64,000 nucleotides of DNA from an uncultured Propionibacteriaceae bacterium (GTDB taxonomy: Bacteria; Actinomycetota; Actinomycetes; Propionibacteriales; Propionibacteriaceae), in NCBI GenBank assembly GCA_937926975.1, contig CALBCJ010000038.1:1-64000 (forward strand). Reading direction: 5' to 3'. Position 1 is the first letter of the stretch, and each line of letters begins with the position of its first letter. This document shows positions 7,621 through 15,344 of this stretch, piece after piece. The notes under the pieces are model-generated. The model saw only the letters and a program-made list of their open reading frames with translations. It ran no database searches and was not told the origin of the DNA. The translations under genes were made by a program, and so were the position numbers.

Positions 7621-7866
7621 GTGGCGCTCACGGCGACTGAGGCGCGAGCCAACCTGTTTGGCCTGATTGAGCAGGTCAATGAGGATGCCGCGCCAGTGCA
7701 CATCAGCTCGAAGCGGGGCGATGCCGTGCTCATCTCTCGCGACGAGTACGAGGCCATGGAGGAGACGGCCCACCTGCTGCGCTCGCCCGCGAACGCTCGG
7801 CATCTTCTGGAGAGCCTGGAGCAGGCGCGCCAGGGGCAGGTGGAAGAGCACGCCCTGCTGACATGA
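7621..7866 (+). CDS. yefM: YefM/Phd-family antitoxin
   Basis: An 81-aa antitoxin. The N-terminal segment (VALTATEARANLFGLIEQVN) is the Phd/YefM DNA-binding fold that recognises the operon promoter, and the middle RGDAVLISRDEYEAMEETAHLL is the family hallmark; the C-terminal tail (LESLEQARQGQVEEHALL) would wrap and neutralise the toxin. The GTG start at 7621 follows a GAGGGGGAG ribosome binding site. It overlaps the toxin gene by 4 bp, the standard arrangement ensuring coupled translation and autoregulation of the pair. Confidence 0.92.
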   Translation: MALTATEARANLFGLIEQVNEDAAPVHISSKRGDAVLISRDEYEAMEETAHLLRSPANARHLLESLEQARQGQVEEHALLT

Positions 7867-8120
7867 GGCTGGTCTTCACCCCCCGAGGCTGGGCCGACTA
7901 CTCATCCTGGCTCGTCACCGACCGTCGTATGGTGCCGCGAGTCAACAAGCTCCTCGACGATGTTGTGAGGCACCCGTTCGAGGGTATCGGCAAGCCAGAG
8001 CCTCTGCGGCATGCTCTCGCTGGCGCGTGGTCGCGGCGGATCACCGGAGAGCACCGGCTGGTGTACCTCATCGAGGGCGACGACATCATCGTTCTTCAAG
8101 CGCGCTACCACTACGAGTAG
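7863..8120 (+). CDS. yoeB: YoeB-family ribosome-dependent mRNase toxin
   Basis: An 85-aa RelE-superfamily toxin of the Txe/YoeB family, which binds the ribosomal A site and cleaves mRNA. Its length matches that of E. coli YoeB, and the catalytic residues fall at the same positions: Glu46 (in GKPEPLRH), Arg65 (RRITGEHRLVY) and His83-Tyr84 (ARYHYE end). The motif PFEGIGKPEPLRHALAGAWS is diagnostic. All key residues are present, so it looks active. Its 3' end overlaps the 3' end of the convergent ABC permease gene by 35 bp. Confidence 0.95.
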   Translation: MRLVFTPRGWADYSSWLVTDRRMVPRVNKLLDDVVRHPFEGIGKPEPLRHALAGAWSRRITGEHRLVYLIEGDDIIVLQARYHYE

Positions 8121-8913
8121 GGGGCTCTTCAGGCTCGCCGTCAGGCACCGGGCGTGAGGGGCGCCTGTCCCTCCCCGCATCCCGGTCGCCAGCCCGGTCG
8201 AGCTGTGAGGAGCCGCGGTGGGCGGAGCCCGTACGGGACAGGGCGGCAGCGCTGATGACGAGGCAGACCAGCCAGGACCCCAGGGACCAGAGGAGTGACT
8301 GCCCGGACGGAGCCGCGGCGTAGGCGCGGACCGGCCACCAGGAGGGAATGACCGCCAGCACCGAGCCGGCAGGGACTCCCAGCAGGGCAGCGGGGAGCAC
8401 CAGGACCGCGAGTCCGAGCTTCACGGCGGCGATGCCCTGCAGGGTGCTGCTGAGCCAGGCGGCCAGGGCGAGGGTGGTGGCTGACGCCAGGGGTGCGGCG
8501 GCCAGCGCCACCAGCAGGGTCGACGCAGCCGGCAGGTCGTTGAGCCCGCCGAGCTGCAGGCAGACCGGGCACGCGACCATTGTGACCAGGCCCGCGCCGG
8601 CTGCCCGCCAGGCAAGGTACCCGCGCAGCGACCAGGGCGTCACAGCAAGCGCGTCCCAGACCCGGTCCTCCTTGTCGCTCAGGATCAGGAAGCCGACCAC
8701 GGTCCCGACCAGCGCCGGCACCACCACGACGAAGGCCGCGGCGTCCAGGCGAGCCAGCCAGCCGGCCCCGTACGGGCTGCTGAGCAGCCACGGTCGCAGC
8801 ACCAGCCGGGCGGCCAGGGCCATCACCAGCGGCACTGCGAGGATCCACACCAGCAGCTCGTCGCGCCCGACCCGTACCAGGTCGGCCCGCAGCAGCGCCA
8901 GCGTCGGGCGCAT
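8086..8913 (-). CDS. ABC-2 type exporter permease, second subunit
   Basis: A 275-aa integral membrane protein with about six hydrophobic segments (e.g. LLVWILAVPLVMALAARLVL, AAFVVVVPALVGTVVGFLIL, LLVALAAAPLASATTLALAA) and a hydrophilic Arg/Asp-rich C-terminal tail of about 45 residues. The cytoplasmic loop LSDKEDRVWDALAVTPWSLR is typical of ABC-2 drug or lipid export permeases. Its ATG at 8913 overlaps the stop of the partner permease (TGATG). The tail extends across the yoeB stop on the opposite strand. With the ATPase and TetR gene upstream it forms an exporter of the kind seen in fluoroquinolone or other small-molecule efflux operons; the substrate is unknown. Confidence 0.85.
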   Translation of the reverse strand: MRPTLALLRADLVRVGRDELLVWILAVPLVMALAARLVLRPWLLSSPYGAGWLARLDAAAFVVVVPALVGTVVGFLILSDKEDRVWDALAVTPWSLRGYLAWRAAGAGLVTMVACPVCLQLGGLNDLPAASTLLVALAAAPLASATTLALAAWLSSTLQGIAAVKLGLAVLVLPAALLGVPAGSVLAVIPSWWPVRAYAAAPSGQSLLWSLGSWLVCLVISAAALSRTGSAHRGSSQLDRAGDRDAGRDRRPSRPVPDGEPEEPPTRSGSALEER

Positions 8914-9617
8914 CACCGTGCGCCTTGCGGAACTACGGCCCGAGCCAGCCGCCGCCGAGCCAGCGCCCCCAGCGCCAGGCACCAGGCGGTCCCGAGCAGC
9001 AGCGACGGCCACACCCTCACCGTCGGCTCGCCGAAACCTGCGTCCACCAGGGCGAGCGCCGGCTGCAGCGGGTGCAGCCAGAGCCACCAGCCGCCCGGCC
9101 CTCCGAGGTACGGCAGCAGCGGCACTGCGAGCGCCGCGGTCCAGGCGCCCGACGGCAGCAGGAACGCGGTGACCGACTCGTACTCGGCGACCGCGACCAC
9201 CCCGTACAGGACGAGCAGCACCGACGTCATCGCCACCCCCAGGCCGAGCCACCACCAGCTCGACGGCCTCCCGTACCCGGCCAGCACCAGCACCCCGGTC
9301 TCCGCGACGCCCAGCAGCGTCAGTGACCCGGCCAGCGCCGCCAGGTACTCACCGGCCCGCAGCGGCGTCACCGCCCGAGCCGGCAGGGTACCGTCGCCGC
9401 GCTCCCTGGCCACCTGGACCGCGGCAAACATGAATGAGGTGATCGTGAGCTCGCCGGCCACCACCACCGGCCACCAGCCGCGGGGGAGCGGGCCGAGCGC
9501 GGTCAGCAGCGCCGCCACCACCAGCCCGGCCAGCAGCGCCACCAGCCAGAAGCCCTCCTGGGCCTGCCGCCGCAGGTCGAGAACCCAGGTCGACCCGAGC
9601 CTGACCAGCCCGGTCAT
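8913..9617 (-). CDS. ABC-2 type exporter permease, first subunit
   Basis: A 234-aa membrane protein with about six predicted helices (FWLVALLAGLVVAALLTALG, WPVVVAGELTITSFMFAAVQ, SVLLVLYGVVAVAEYESVTA and others). The loop VARERGDGTLPARAVTPLRA is the usual ABC-2 coupling region between helices two and three. The start overlaps the ATPase stop (ATGA) and its stop overlaps the next permease start, so the three transport genes are translationally coupled. It pairs with the following permease as a heterodimeric export channel. Confidence 0.85.
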   Translation of the reverse strand: MTGLVRLGSTWVLDLRRQAQEGFWLVALLAGLVVAALLTALGPLPRGWWPVVVAGELTITSFMFAAVQVARERGDGTLPARAVTPLRAGEYLAALAGSLTLLGVAETGVLVLAGYGRPSSWWWLGLGVAMTSVLLVLYGVVAVAEYESVTAFLLPSGAWTAALAVPLLPYLGGPGGWWLWLHPLQPALALVDAGFGEPTVRVWPSLLLGTAWCLALGALARRRLARAVVPQGAR

Positions 9618-10465
9618 CCCAGCTCCTGCCCGGTGACCGCGGCGAAGACGTCGGCCAGGTCCGCCTCCCGCGAGTGCAGCGTGCGCACCGTACGGCTGCG
9701 CAGCGCCTCGTGGAAGCCGGGGTCGTCGGCCAGCCCGTCCAGGGGGTACGAGCCGGAGCCGCCGTCCCAGGTGAGCCGGACCTCGCGGGTCCCGTGCCGC
9801 AGGCAGAGCTCGTCGGGCACGCCGAGCTCGACCAGCCGCCCGGCGAGGATGAAGCCGACCCGGTCGCAGGCCTGGTGGGCGAGCTCCATGTCGTGGGTGG
9901 TGACCACCACGGTGGCGCCCCGCTCCCGCTCGGCGGCGACCAGCGCCACCATTCGCGCCGCCTGCACCGGGTCCAGCCCGGAGGTCGGCTCGTCGAGGAA
10001 GAGCAGCTCGGGCCGGTGCAGCAGGGCCCGGGCCACGTTGAGCCGGACCCCCATCCCCTTGCTCAGCTGCGACGCCCGCAGCCGTACGTCGTCGCCGAGC
10101 CCGACCGCGGCCAGCACCTCCTCCGGGTCGCGGGTGGGGCGCCGGTACAGCCGGGCCAGGTAGGTGAGGTTCTCGCGCAGGGTGAGCGTGCCGAAGCCGA
10201 CCGGGGACTCGAACGACACCCCGACCCGCTCGTACAGGTCACGCCCCCAGCCGCTGACCTCTCGCCCGAAGAGCCGGGCCGAGCCGGAGTAGCCCGCCAG
10301 GAGCCCAGTCAGAACCCGTTGCAGGGTGGACTTTCCGGCGCCGCTCGGGCCGAGCAGGCCGAGCACCTCACCCTCGGTGACGCTGAGGTCGACCCCGCTC
10401 AGCGCCGGCCCGGCTGCCCCGCGGTAGCGGAAGCCCAGCCCGGCGGCGCCGACCACCTCAGTCAT
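9614..10465 (-). CDS. ABC exporter ATP-binding protein
   Basis: A 283-aa ABC ATPase that powers the two neighbouring permeases. Walker A GPSGAGKST at residues 39-47, a signature region LSKGMGVRLNVARALLHRPE (LSKGM in place of LSGGQ), Walker B LLFLDEPTSGLDP and the switch histidine in VVTTHDME are all present. The C-terminal ~70 residues after the core are typical of multidrug/daunorubicin-type export ATPases. The gene begins 8 bp inside the 3' end of the TetR gene, so regulator and transporter share one transcript and the exporter is probably repressed until a ligand binds the regulator. Confidence 0.92.
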   Translation of the reverse strand: MTEVVGAAGLGFRYRGAAGPALSGVDLSVTEGEVLGLLGPSGAGKSTLQRVLTGLLAGYSGSARLFGREVSGWGRDLYERVGVSFESPVGFGTLTLRENLTYLARLYRRPTRDPEEVLAAVGLGDDVRLRASQLSKGMGVRLNVARALLHRPELLFLDEPTSGLDPVQAARMVALVAAERERGATVVVTTHDMELAHQACDRVGFILAGRLVELGVPDELCLRHGTREVRLTWDGGSGSYPLDGLADDPGFHEALRSRTVRTLHSREADLADVFAAVTGQELG

Positions 10466-11102
10466 GGCGGGCCATCGCCGCCACGAGCAGCGCTACCGCG
10501 TCGTGGCCGACCTGGGCCACCTCGGGGCGCGCGAAGGCCGACCCGTCGGTCGCGGCCTGGGCCGGGTCGATCTGGAACCGTACGGTGACGTGCTGCGGCA
10601 GCCCTAGCAGCACCCGCTCCACCAGCCAGGCGGCGGTCTCGGGGGCGACGTCGTCGCGCAGCTCGCCGCTGGCCTGCCCGGCGGCGATCGCGCCCACCGC
10701 CCAGCCGTGCAGGCCGCCCAGCACCGACTCGTCCTGCAGCAGGAACGGCGGCGCGTCATCGGCCAGCGCCCGCGACAGCACCGCCCAGCCCTGCGGGTCG
10801 CGGCGCTGGTACTCCTGGCTGCTCAGCAGCATCCCGGTGAGCACCTGCTCGAAGCTGGCGTCGGGGACCGGGGTGCCCTCCAGCCCGAGCCGGTCACGCA
10901 TCAGCTCGGCCAGCAGGTGCCGGTAGGCGTCCTCCTTGTCAGTGAAGTACTGGTAGAAGCTGCCCTTGGAGACCCCGGCCGCTGTCGTGATCCGCTCCAC
11001 CGACGCCTGCCGGTACGGGTGGGCGGCGAACTCGGCCTTGAGGGCCGCCATCAGCCGGGCCCGCTTCGGCTCCGGCAGGTTCTCGAACGTCGGCAGCGGC
11101 AC
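10458..11102 (-). CDS. TetR-family transcriptional regulator of the exporter
   Basis: A 214-aa TetR/AcrR repressor. The N-terminal helix-turn-helix is clear (VERITTAAGVSKGSFYQYFTDKE as the tail of the HTH, residues about 34-56), followed by a variable ligand-binding domain. The GTG at 11102 follows AGGAGG at a 6-nt spacing. Two adjacent 16-bp palindromes immediately upstream (11115-11146) are the likely binding sites, making the gene autoregulated together with the downstream ABC exporter. The C-terminal domain suits a hydrophobic ligand, but none can be named. Confidence 0.92.
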   Translation of the reverse strand: MPLPTFENLPEPKRARLMAALKAEFAAHPYRQASVERITTAAGVSKGSFYQYFTDKEDAYRHLLAELMRDRLGLEGTPVPDASFEQVLTGMLLSSQEYQRRDPQGWAVLSRALADDAPPFLLQDESVLGGLHGWAVGAIAAGQASGELRDDVAPETAAWLVERVLLGLPQHVTVRFQIDPAQAATDGSAFARPEVAQVGHDAVALLVAAMARHD

Positions 11103-11114
11103 CGCGCACCTCCT

Positions 11115-11146
11115 ATGACCGCCCGGTCATATGACCGGTGGTTCAT
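11115..11146. promoter_or_regulatory. Tandem TetR operators
   Basis: ATGACCGCCCGGTCAT (11115-11130) is a perfect 7-2-7 inverted repeat, and the directly adjoining ATGACCGGTGGTTCAT (11131-11146) is an imperfect version. They sit between the tetR ribosome binding site and its upstream region, fitting two TetR dimers side by side. Confidence 0.75.
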
Positions 11147-11363
11147 ATGGTAGGGCCAGGTCTGGGGGTACGCAAGGTCTCGGCTGCCCGGCTGGCTGGA
11201 CTGCCGGCTGGCAAGGGAGGTCGTCACCTCTGGGCGGCGGTCGACCGGGTGGGGGACCCTCGGGCTCCGGGTGGCGGGGTCGGCTCGACGGCCCGTCGAG
11301 TGGGGTCGGCGCAGGGCCGGCTAGCCGATCGGGACACCCTCGGCGGCGTCATGAGGCCGGTCT

Positions 11364-11383
11364 GTGTAGCACATGTGCTACAC
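11364..11383. promoter_or_regulatory. VapB operator, perfect 20-bp palindrome
   Basis: GTGTAGCACATGTGCTACAC is a perfect inverted repeat that overlaps the -10 box (TACACT, 11379-11384) of the vapBC promoter. Binding of a VapBC complex would directly block RNA polymerase. Confidence 0.8.
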
Positions 11384-11384
11384 T
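11379..11384 (+). promoter_or_regulatory. Leaderless -10 box of vapBC (TACACT)
   Basis: TACACT ends 6 nt before the GTG at 11391, predicting a transcript that begins at or next to the start codon; there is no ribosome binding site. Confidence 0.6.
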
Positions 11385-11390
11385 CAGGTT

Positions 11391-11666
11391 GTGAGTCTTC
11401 CCGACCAGACCGAGCAGCTGTCGCAGCGCGAGCTGCGCAACGAGTCCGGCCGCCTGATGCGCGAGCTGGCCGAGGGGCGCTCGTTCATCCTCACCAACCG
11501 GGGAGTCCCGGTGGGGCGGGTCGTCCCGCTCGGCGAGCCGGCGCCGTCGCTGCCGATCACCCGGCCCGCCCGCCGCGTCGGCGGCTGGTCGGCCCTGGCC
11601 GTACGGCGAGAACCTCGGCACCCGCTGCCGGCCACCCTGGACGAGCTGCGCGAGGAGCGGCTGTGA
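11391..11666 (+). CDS. vapB: VapB/Phd-type antitoxin
   Basis: A 91-aa antitoxin of the Phd/YefM fold, starting at GTG 11391. The N-terminal QLSQRELRNESGRLMRELAE and the following FILTNRGVPVGRVVPL are the standard Phd-type DNA-binding and dimerisation elements; the C-terminal Arg/Pro-rich tail should occupy the toxin active site. An in-frame ATG at 11373 lies inside the operator palindrome and -10 box and is therefore unlikely to be used. The stop overlaps the toxin start by 4 bp. Expression is probably leaderless and autoregulated through the 20-bp palindrome. Confidence 0.9.
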   Translation: MSLPDQTEQLSQRELRNESGRLMRELAEGRSFILTNRGVPVGRVVPLGEPAPSLPITRPARRVGGWSALAVRREPRHPLPATLDELREERL

Positions 11667-12064
11667 GCCAGACCGTGTACGTCGACACCTCAGCGCTGGC
11701 GGCCCTGCTCCTGCACCAGCCGCACAGCGAGGCCCTAGCCGCCTGGCTCGACACCACGGCCAGCGCGCTGGTCTCGTGCGACCTGCTGGAGACCGAGCTG
11801 CGCCGGGTCGCGGTCCGTGAAGAGTGCGCCCAGTCCGACGTGTCTGCCCTGCTTGACGGGGTATCAGTGGCGTCCCTCGACCGGGCGGCCTTCCGCAGCG
11901 CGGGCCTGACTCCGCTCCCGCACCTGCGCACCCTCGACGCGCTGCACCTCGAAGCAGCCCTGCGCCTCGGTGCTGACGCGGTCCTCACGTACGACCAGCG
12001 TCTCGCCGAGGCCGCCGCCGCGGTCGGCCTGCAGGTGCTCTCACCCGGTCTCGACCAGGACTGA
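11663..12064 (+). CDS. vapC: VapC-family PIN ribonuclease toxin
   Basis: A 133-aa PIN-domain toxin, expected to cleave specific tRNA or rRNA sites. The acidic metal-binding residues are in place: Asp8 (YVDTSALAALL), Glu43/Glu45 (CDLLETELRR), Asp92 (RTLDALHLEAAL) and Asp111 (LTYDQRLAEAA). GTG at 11663 overlaps the antitoxin stop (GTGA). Complete and apparently active. A strong hairpin 17 bases downstream terminates the operon. Confidence 0.93.
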   Translation: MSQTVYVDTSALAALLLHQPHSEALAAWLDTTASALVSCDLLETELRRVAVREECAQSDVSALLDGVSVASLDRAAFRSAGLTPLPHLRTLDALHLEAALRLGADAVLTYDQRLAEAAAAVGLQVLSPGLDQD

Positions 12065-12080
12065 CACCCCCAGGCACGAC

Positions 12081-12111
12081 CGAGGGCACCCAGCCAGACC
12101 GGGTGCCCTCG
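12081..12111. terminator. Bidirectional terminator between vapC and the first subtilase
   Basis: Perfect 11-bp stem CGAGGGCACCC / GGGTGCCCTCG with a 9-nt loop, placed between two convergent genes. No U-tract, as usual in high-GC actinomycetes. Confidence 0.7.
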
Positions 12112-12131
12112 TCTCGGACCTCGACCGCAGG

Positions 12132-14741
12132 CTAGGCCGTACCGCGGGCGACGGTGAACGCCGGCGAGGTCCAGGTCTCGGTGTGAGCCGGGTTCGACGG
12201 GTCACCGAGCGCCTTCAGGACCCGCACCACGAACACGTACCGGCCGTCCGGCAGCGGCGCCGAGGTGCCGTTCTCCAGCGGGTACGTCCCGTCGTGGGTG
12301 AGGGTCAGCGACGACGGGTCCTTCCCGTACGGGCCGGTCCGCTCCCAGGTCGAGTAGCCCGGGCGCACCAGGCTCTGCTGACCCTGCTCGTCCACGCGGT
12401 AGATGTCGACCGCGAGGTCACTCACCGGGTAGTCCAGGTGCAGCAGCAGCGTCGGCAGGTCACCCTTCGCCATCGTGTACGACGGCGCCCCGGAGACCTT
12501 CGAGACCTTGCCCGACGACACCTTCGCCAGCGACGGCAGCCCACCCGACAGCACGGTCACCGACTGGTAGTCACCCACCATCCCCGCGTACGGGACCCGC
12601 AGCGTCGAGTCCTTCGAGGTGAAGACCACCCAGCCGGAGTAGACCGCCTGCTCCGGGCTCTGCGGCGGGGTGATCGTGACCCGGACCGTGGTGCTGCTGT
12701 GCGCCGCCACGGTCACCGTCTCTGGGCTGGTGATCCCGGCATTGGCCAGGGTGAACCGCATCGCCGGGCTGACGCTGCCGAGCGTCGCCACCGCGTCCTT
12801 CTTGGTGATCGTGTAGGTCACCGGCTGGGCACTGCTGTTGGTGATCGTGACCGCGGTGGTCTTGGGGCCCGAGTCGCCCTCGCCCATGCTGATCTTGCCC
12901 GGCGAGACCGTCTGCTGGGCCTGGATCGCCCGGACGATCTTGATCATCCCGCCGCCCTGCCGGTGCGCGGGCTCAGCCATCTCCAGCTTCGGGAAGCCCG
13001 ACCAGGGCGTCAGCTCGCCGGTCGTCTGGAGCAGCTCGCGGACCGCCTTCGGCTGGCCGCGCAGGTCCGGCTTCGCCTCCAGCAGCAGCGCCACCGCCCC
13101 AGCGACGTGCGGGGCCGCCATCGAGGTCCCCGACAGGTTCGCGTACCCGCGCTTCTCCAGCGGGTAGGTCGAGAAGATGCTGCCGCCCGGCGCCGACACG
13201 TCCGGCTTCAGGGAGAGGTCAGCGGCCAGCCCGTACGAGCTGAAGCTCGACGTCACGCCCTGGGCCGGGTTCGGCAGCGACACCCACTGGCTGGTCCAGG
13301 TCAGGGTGACCGGGCCGGCGGCGAGCTTCTCCGCGATCGCCCGGCCGTCGGCCATGCCGATCATCACGACCGGGATCGTGATCGGGACCTCCCCCTTGAC
13401 GCTCGGGGAGGTCAGCCCGGGAGCGTTGTTGTACAGCACGACCGCCTTCGCGCCGGCCTGCTGCGCCCGCAGCGCCTTCTGGTAGAAGGTGCAGCCGCCG
13501 CGGGCCACCAGGGCCGCCTTGCCGGAGACGTCCCCGATCGTGCCGCAGGCGGCGTTCGGGCCGGCCGCGTCGGGCCCGGCCAGCGCCATCGGCAGCTCCC
13601 CGCTGAGGGGCACCGGGACGTCGTCGTCTGCCCCGTACGCGACCTGGGTGCCGCCGGAGACCTGGAGCACCGGCCACCTCGACGTGGTGTTCTCCACCGA
13701 GCCGACCGCGATCGCGGACTTCGCCACCCCGGGCGCGCCGGGGGAGAACACCGTCGCGGTGCCCTCGTTGCCGACCGAGGTGACCATGATCACGCCGGCC
13801 TCGGTCATCGTGTCAGCAGCGACCGCGGTCGGGTACGACGGCCACGACATGTACCTGGCGCCCAGGCTCATGTTGACGATGTCCATGCCGTCGGCCAGCG
13901 CCCGGTCCATCGCGGCCAGGATGATGTCGGTGCTTGACGAGCCGGTGCAGCCGAAGACCCGGTACGCGCCGAAGGTGACCGCCGGGGCGACGCCGCGGAC
14001 CCCTCCAGCGGCGAAGTCACCGGCCGCGCCGACGATCCCGGCGACGTGGCTGCCGTGGCCGCCGCAGTCGTCAGGCACAGCGTCTGGCTTCGGGGTGGTC
14101 TCCTGCGGAGTCGTCCCGGCCGCGTTGTACGCGTCACCGACGAAGTCAGTGCCGTACCTCACCCGCGGTGACGGGAAGCTCGTGGCGCCGGGCTTGCCGG
14201 TGCCGCCCAGGTCGGGGTGGTCGATGTCGACGCCGGAGTCGATGATGCCGACCTTGACGTCCTTGCCGGTGTAGCCGAGCTCGGACTGGGCGATGTCGGC
14301 CCCGCTCATCGCCAGCGCGGTGGCCATCGCCGGGGTGGTGTCGGCGGGCTTGGGCGCCTCCACCTGGAAGACCGGCCAGACGCCGGTGACCCCGGGCAGC
14401 CCCCGGAGCTGGTCGGCGGCCTGCCGGGTGGCCTGGACCGTGATCCCGTTGTACGCGTGGCTGAGCAGGCGGGTCGGCATGGCCCGGATCCCCCGCGCCT
14501 GAGCCTGCGCCAGGACGCTGTTCTGGGCGGCGCTGACCTGAGCTGCGTTGCCACCCCGGGAGACAGGGGCTCCGACAAGCCCGACGATCCACTGGTCAGC
14601 CACGACCTTGGCTGGGGTGCCGGACGGGGTGACGGGGACCTGGGGGATCGGGTCGGTGGGGGCAGCGTGCCCCGCCGGGGCCACTGTCACGGCCAGGGCC
14701 ACCGCGGTTACCGACGCCAGGGTGAGCTTGAGGGCGCGCAT
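12132..14741 (-). CDS. Secreted subtilisin-like serine protease with PA insertion
   Basis: An 869-aa extracellular peptidase of family S8. The ATG at 14741 (AGGAG site upstream) gives a Sec signal peptide ending about residue 27 (GHAA-PTD). Residues about 45-130 are an I9-like propeptide that acts as chaperone and inhibitor. The catalytic triad is complete: Asp168 (VGIIDSGVDIDHPDLGG), His229 (GGHGSHVAG) and Ser538 (LSGTSMAAPHVAG), with oxyanion Asn323. A protease-associated domain is inserted at about 365-480 (CGTIGDVSGKAALVARGGC). The last 300 residues contain Fn3/Ig-like beta domains ending TWTSPAFTV. No cell-wall anchor is seen, so it is probably released. A close paralogue lies at 20430-23033. 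Confidence 0.93.
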   Translation of the reverse strand: MRALKLTLASVTAVALAVTVAPAGHAAPTDPIPQVPVTPSGTPAKVVADQWIVGLVGAPVSRGGNAAQVSAAQNSVLAQAQARGIRAMPTRLLSHAYNGITVQATRQAADQLRGLPGVTGVWPVFQVEAPKPADTTPAMATALAMSGADIAQSELGYTGKDVKVGIIDSGVDIDHPDLGGTGKPGATSFPSPRVRYGTDFVGDAYNAAGTTPQETTPKPDAVPDDCGGHGSHVAGIVGAAGDFAAGGVRGVAPAVTFGAYRVFGCTGSSSTDIILAAMDRALADGMDIVNMSLGARYMSWPSYPTAVAADTMTEAGVIMVTSVGNEGTATVFSPGAPGVAKSAIAVGSVENTTSRWPVLQVSGGTQVAYGADDDVPVPLSGELPMALAGPDAAGPNAACGTIGDVSGKAALVARGGCTFYQKALRAQQAGAKAVVLYNNAPGLTSPSVKGEVPITIPVVMIGMADGRAIAEKLAAGPVTLTWTSQWVSLPNPAQGVTSSFSSYGLAADLSLKPDVSAPGGSIFSTYPLEKRGYANLSGTSMAAPHVAGAVALLLEAKPDLRGQPKAVRELLQTTGELTPWSGFPKLEMAEPAHRQGGGMIKIVRAIQAQQTVSPGKISMGEGDSGPKTTAVTITNSSAQPVTYTITKKDAVATLGSVSPAMRFTLANAGITSPETVTVAAHSSTTVRVTITPPQSPEQAVYSGWVVFTSKDSTLRVPYAGMVGDYQSVTVLSGGLPSLAKVSSGKVSKVSGAPSYTMAKGDLPTLLLHLDYPVSDLAVDIYRVDEQGQQSLVRPGYSTWERTGPYGKDPSSLTLTHDGTYPLENGTSAPLPDGRYVFVVRVLKALGDPSNPAHTETWTSPAFTVARGTA

Positions 14742-15111
14742 CGGCTCTCCTTTGAGGGAAGAAATCTGCCTGACCTTAAGCCCCACGGCCCGGGCCGCGC
14801 AGCGGAAACGCCGGATCGTGTCAGAGTCGCAGCTCTGGGCTCATGGACCTGGCTCATGGACCTGCCCTCCCGGCCGCCCTGTCAACCGGCTGCGGCAGGC
14901 CTGTGACCTACCAGCACAGAGCCGAGCCGCCGCGGCAGATACCAGAGACTGTGGCCTACCAGCACAGAGCCGAGCCGGTGAGCCGGTGCTCCGGCGCACC
15001 TCGTCGGCGCGAGGAGTCCCGTGCCACGGTCCATGGCCTGCGGCCCAGCGAGCCGGCCCAGCCGGAGGCTCCAGAGGGTGTGCCCCTGTCCTTCCTGGTG
15101 GCGAGCCCAGG
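14742..15111. other. Intergenic region with a repeated 23-bp element
   Basis: Upstream region of the subtilase on one side and of the riboswitch on the other, about 370 bases. It contains the two copies of a 23-bp repeat (separate entry). Frames across it include short repeated peptides but no ribosome binding site or family match, so no gene is called. Confidence 0.5.
14907..14977. repeat. Two copies of a 23-bp direct repeat, 48-bp period
   Basis: The 23-mer beginning CCTACCAGCACAGAGCC and ending GAGCCG is found at 14907-14929 and exactly at 14955-14977. The intervening sequence also shares GCGGCAG with the DNA before copy one, suggesting an older tandem duplication. Only two copies, so not a CRISPR array. 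Confidence 0.7.
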
Positions 15112-15235
15112 GTGCTACCTTGCCCTCGTCGGTTCACGACGGACTGACACCTGATACCGAGCGAAACTGGTGAGAACCCAGTGCTGTCCCGCAACGGTGA
15201 TGCGGCGTGTCCAGCCGCCAGCCCGGTCGCCTTGG
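15112..15235 (+). ncRNA. Cobalamin riboswitch
   Basis: The conserved core is recognisable: GCGAAACTGGTGAGAACCCA (15161-15180) forming the GGTG...AAcCC element, then GTGCTGTCCCGCAACGGTGA (15181-15200) with the CCCGCAACgGTGA variant of the B12 box, and CAGCCGCCAGCCCGG (15212-15226). It precedes a BtuFCD-type importer by about 110 nt. Downstream are further hairpins, GGGGGA/TCCCCC and a GGGAT-G-ATCCC stem (15334-15344) that covers the ribosome binding site, consistent with control of translation initiation. The 5' and 3' limits are approximate. Confidence 0.88.
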
Positions 15236-15344
15236 TCTCAGATCCGATGGTTCGTTCGCGAAGGAAGAACGAGTCGGGCGCTGGGGGATGTGGTCCCCCG
15301 GTGTGCGCTGTGGGCTTTCTTCCACAAAGTGAAGGGATGATCCC

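Noticed and set aside
11970..13937. Long plus-strand open frame of 655 codons opposite the first subtilase
   Set aside because: It is antisense to a gene with intact S8 catalytic motifs and shows only Arg/Gly/His-rich composition from GC-rich codons.
14907..14977. CRISPR array
   Set aside because: Only two repeat copies, no spacer series and no cas genes.
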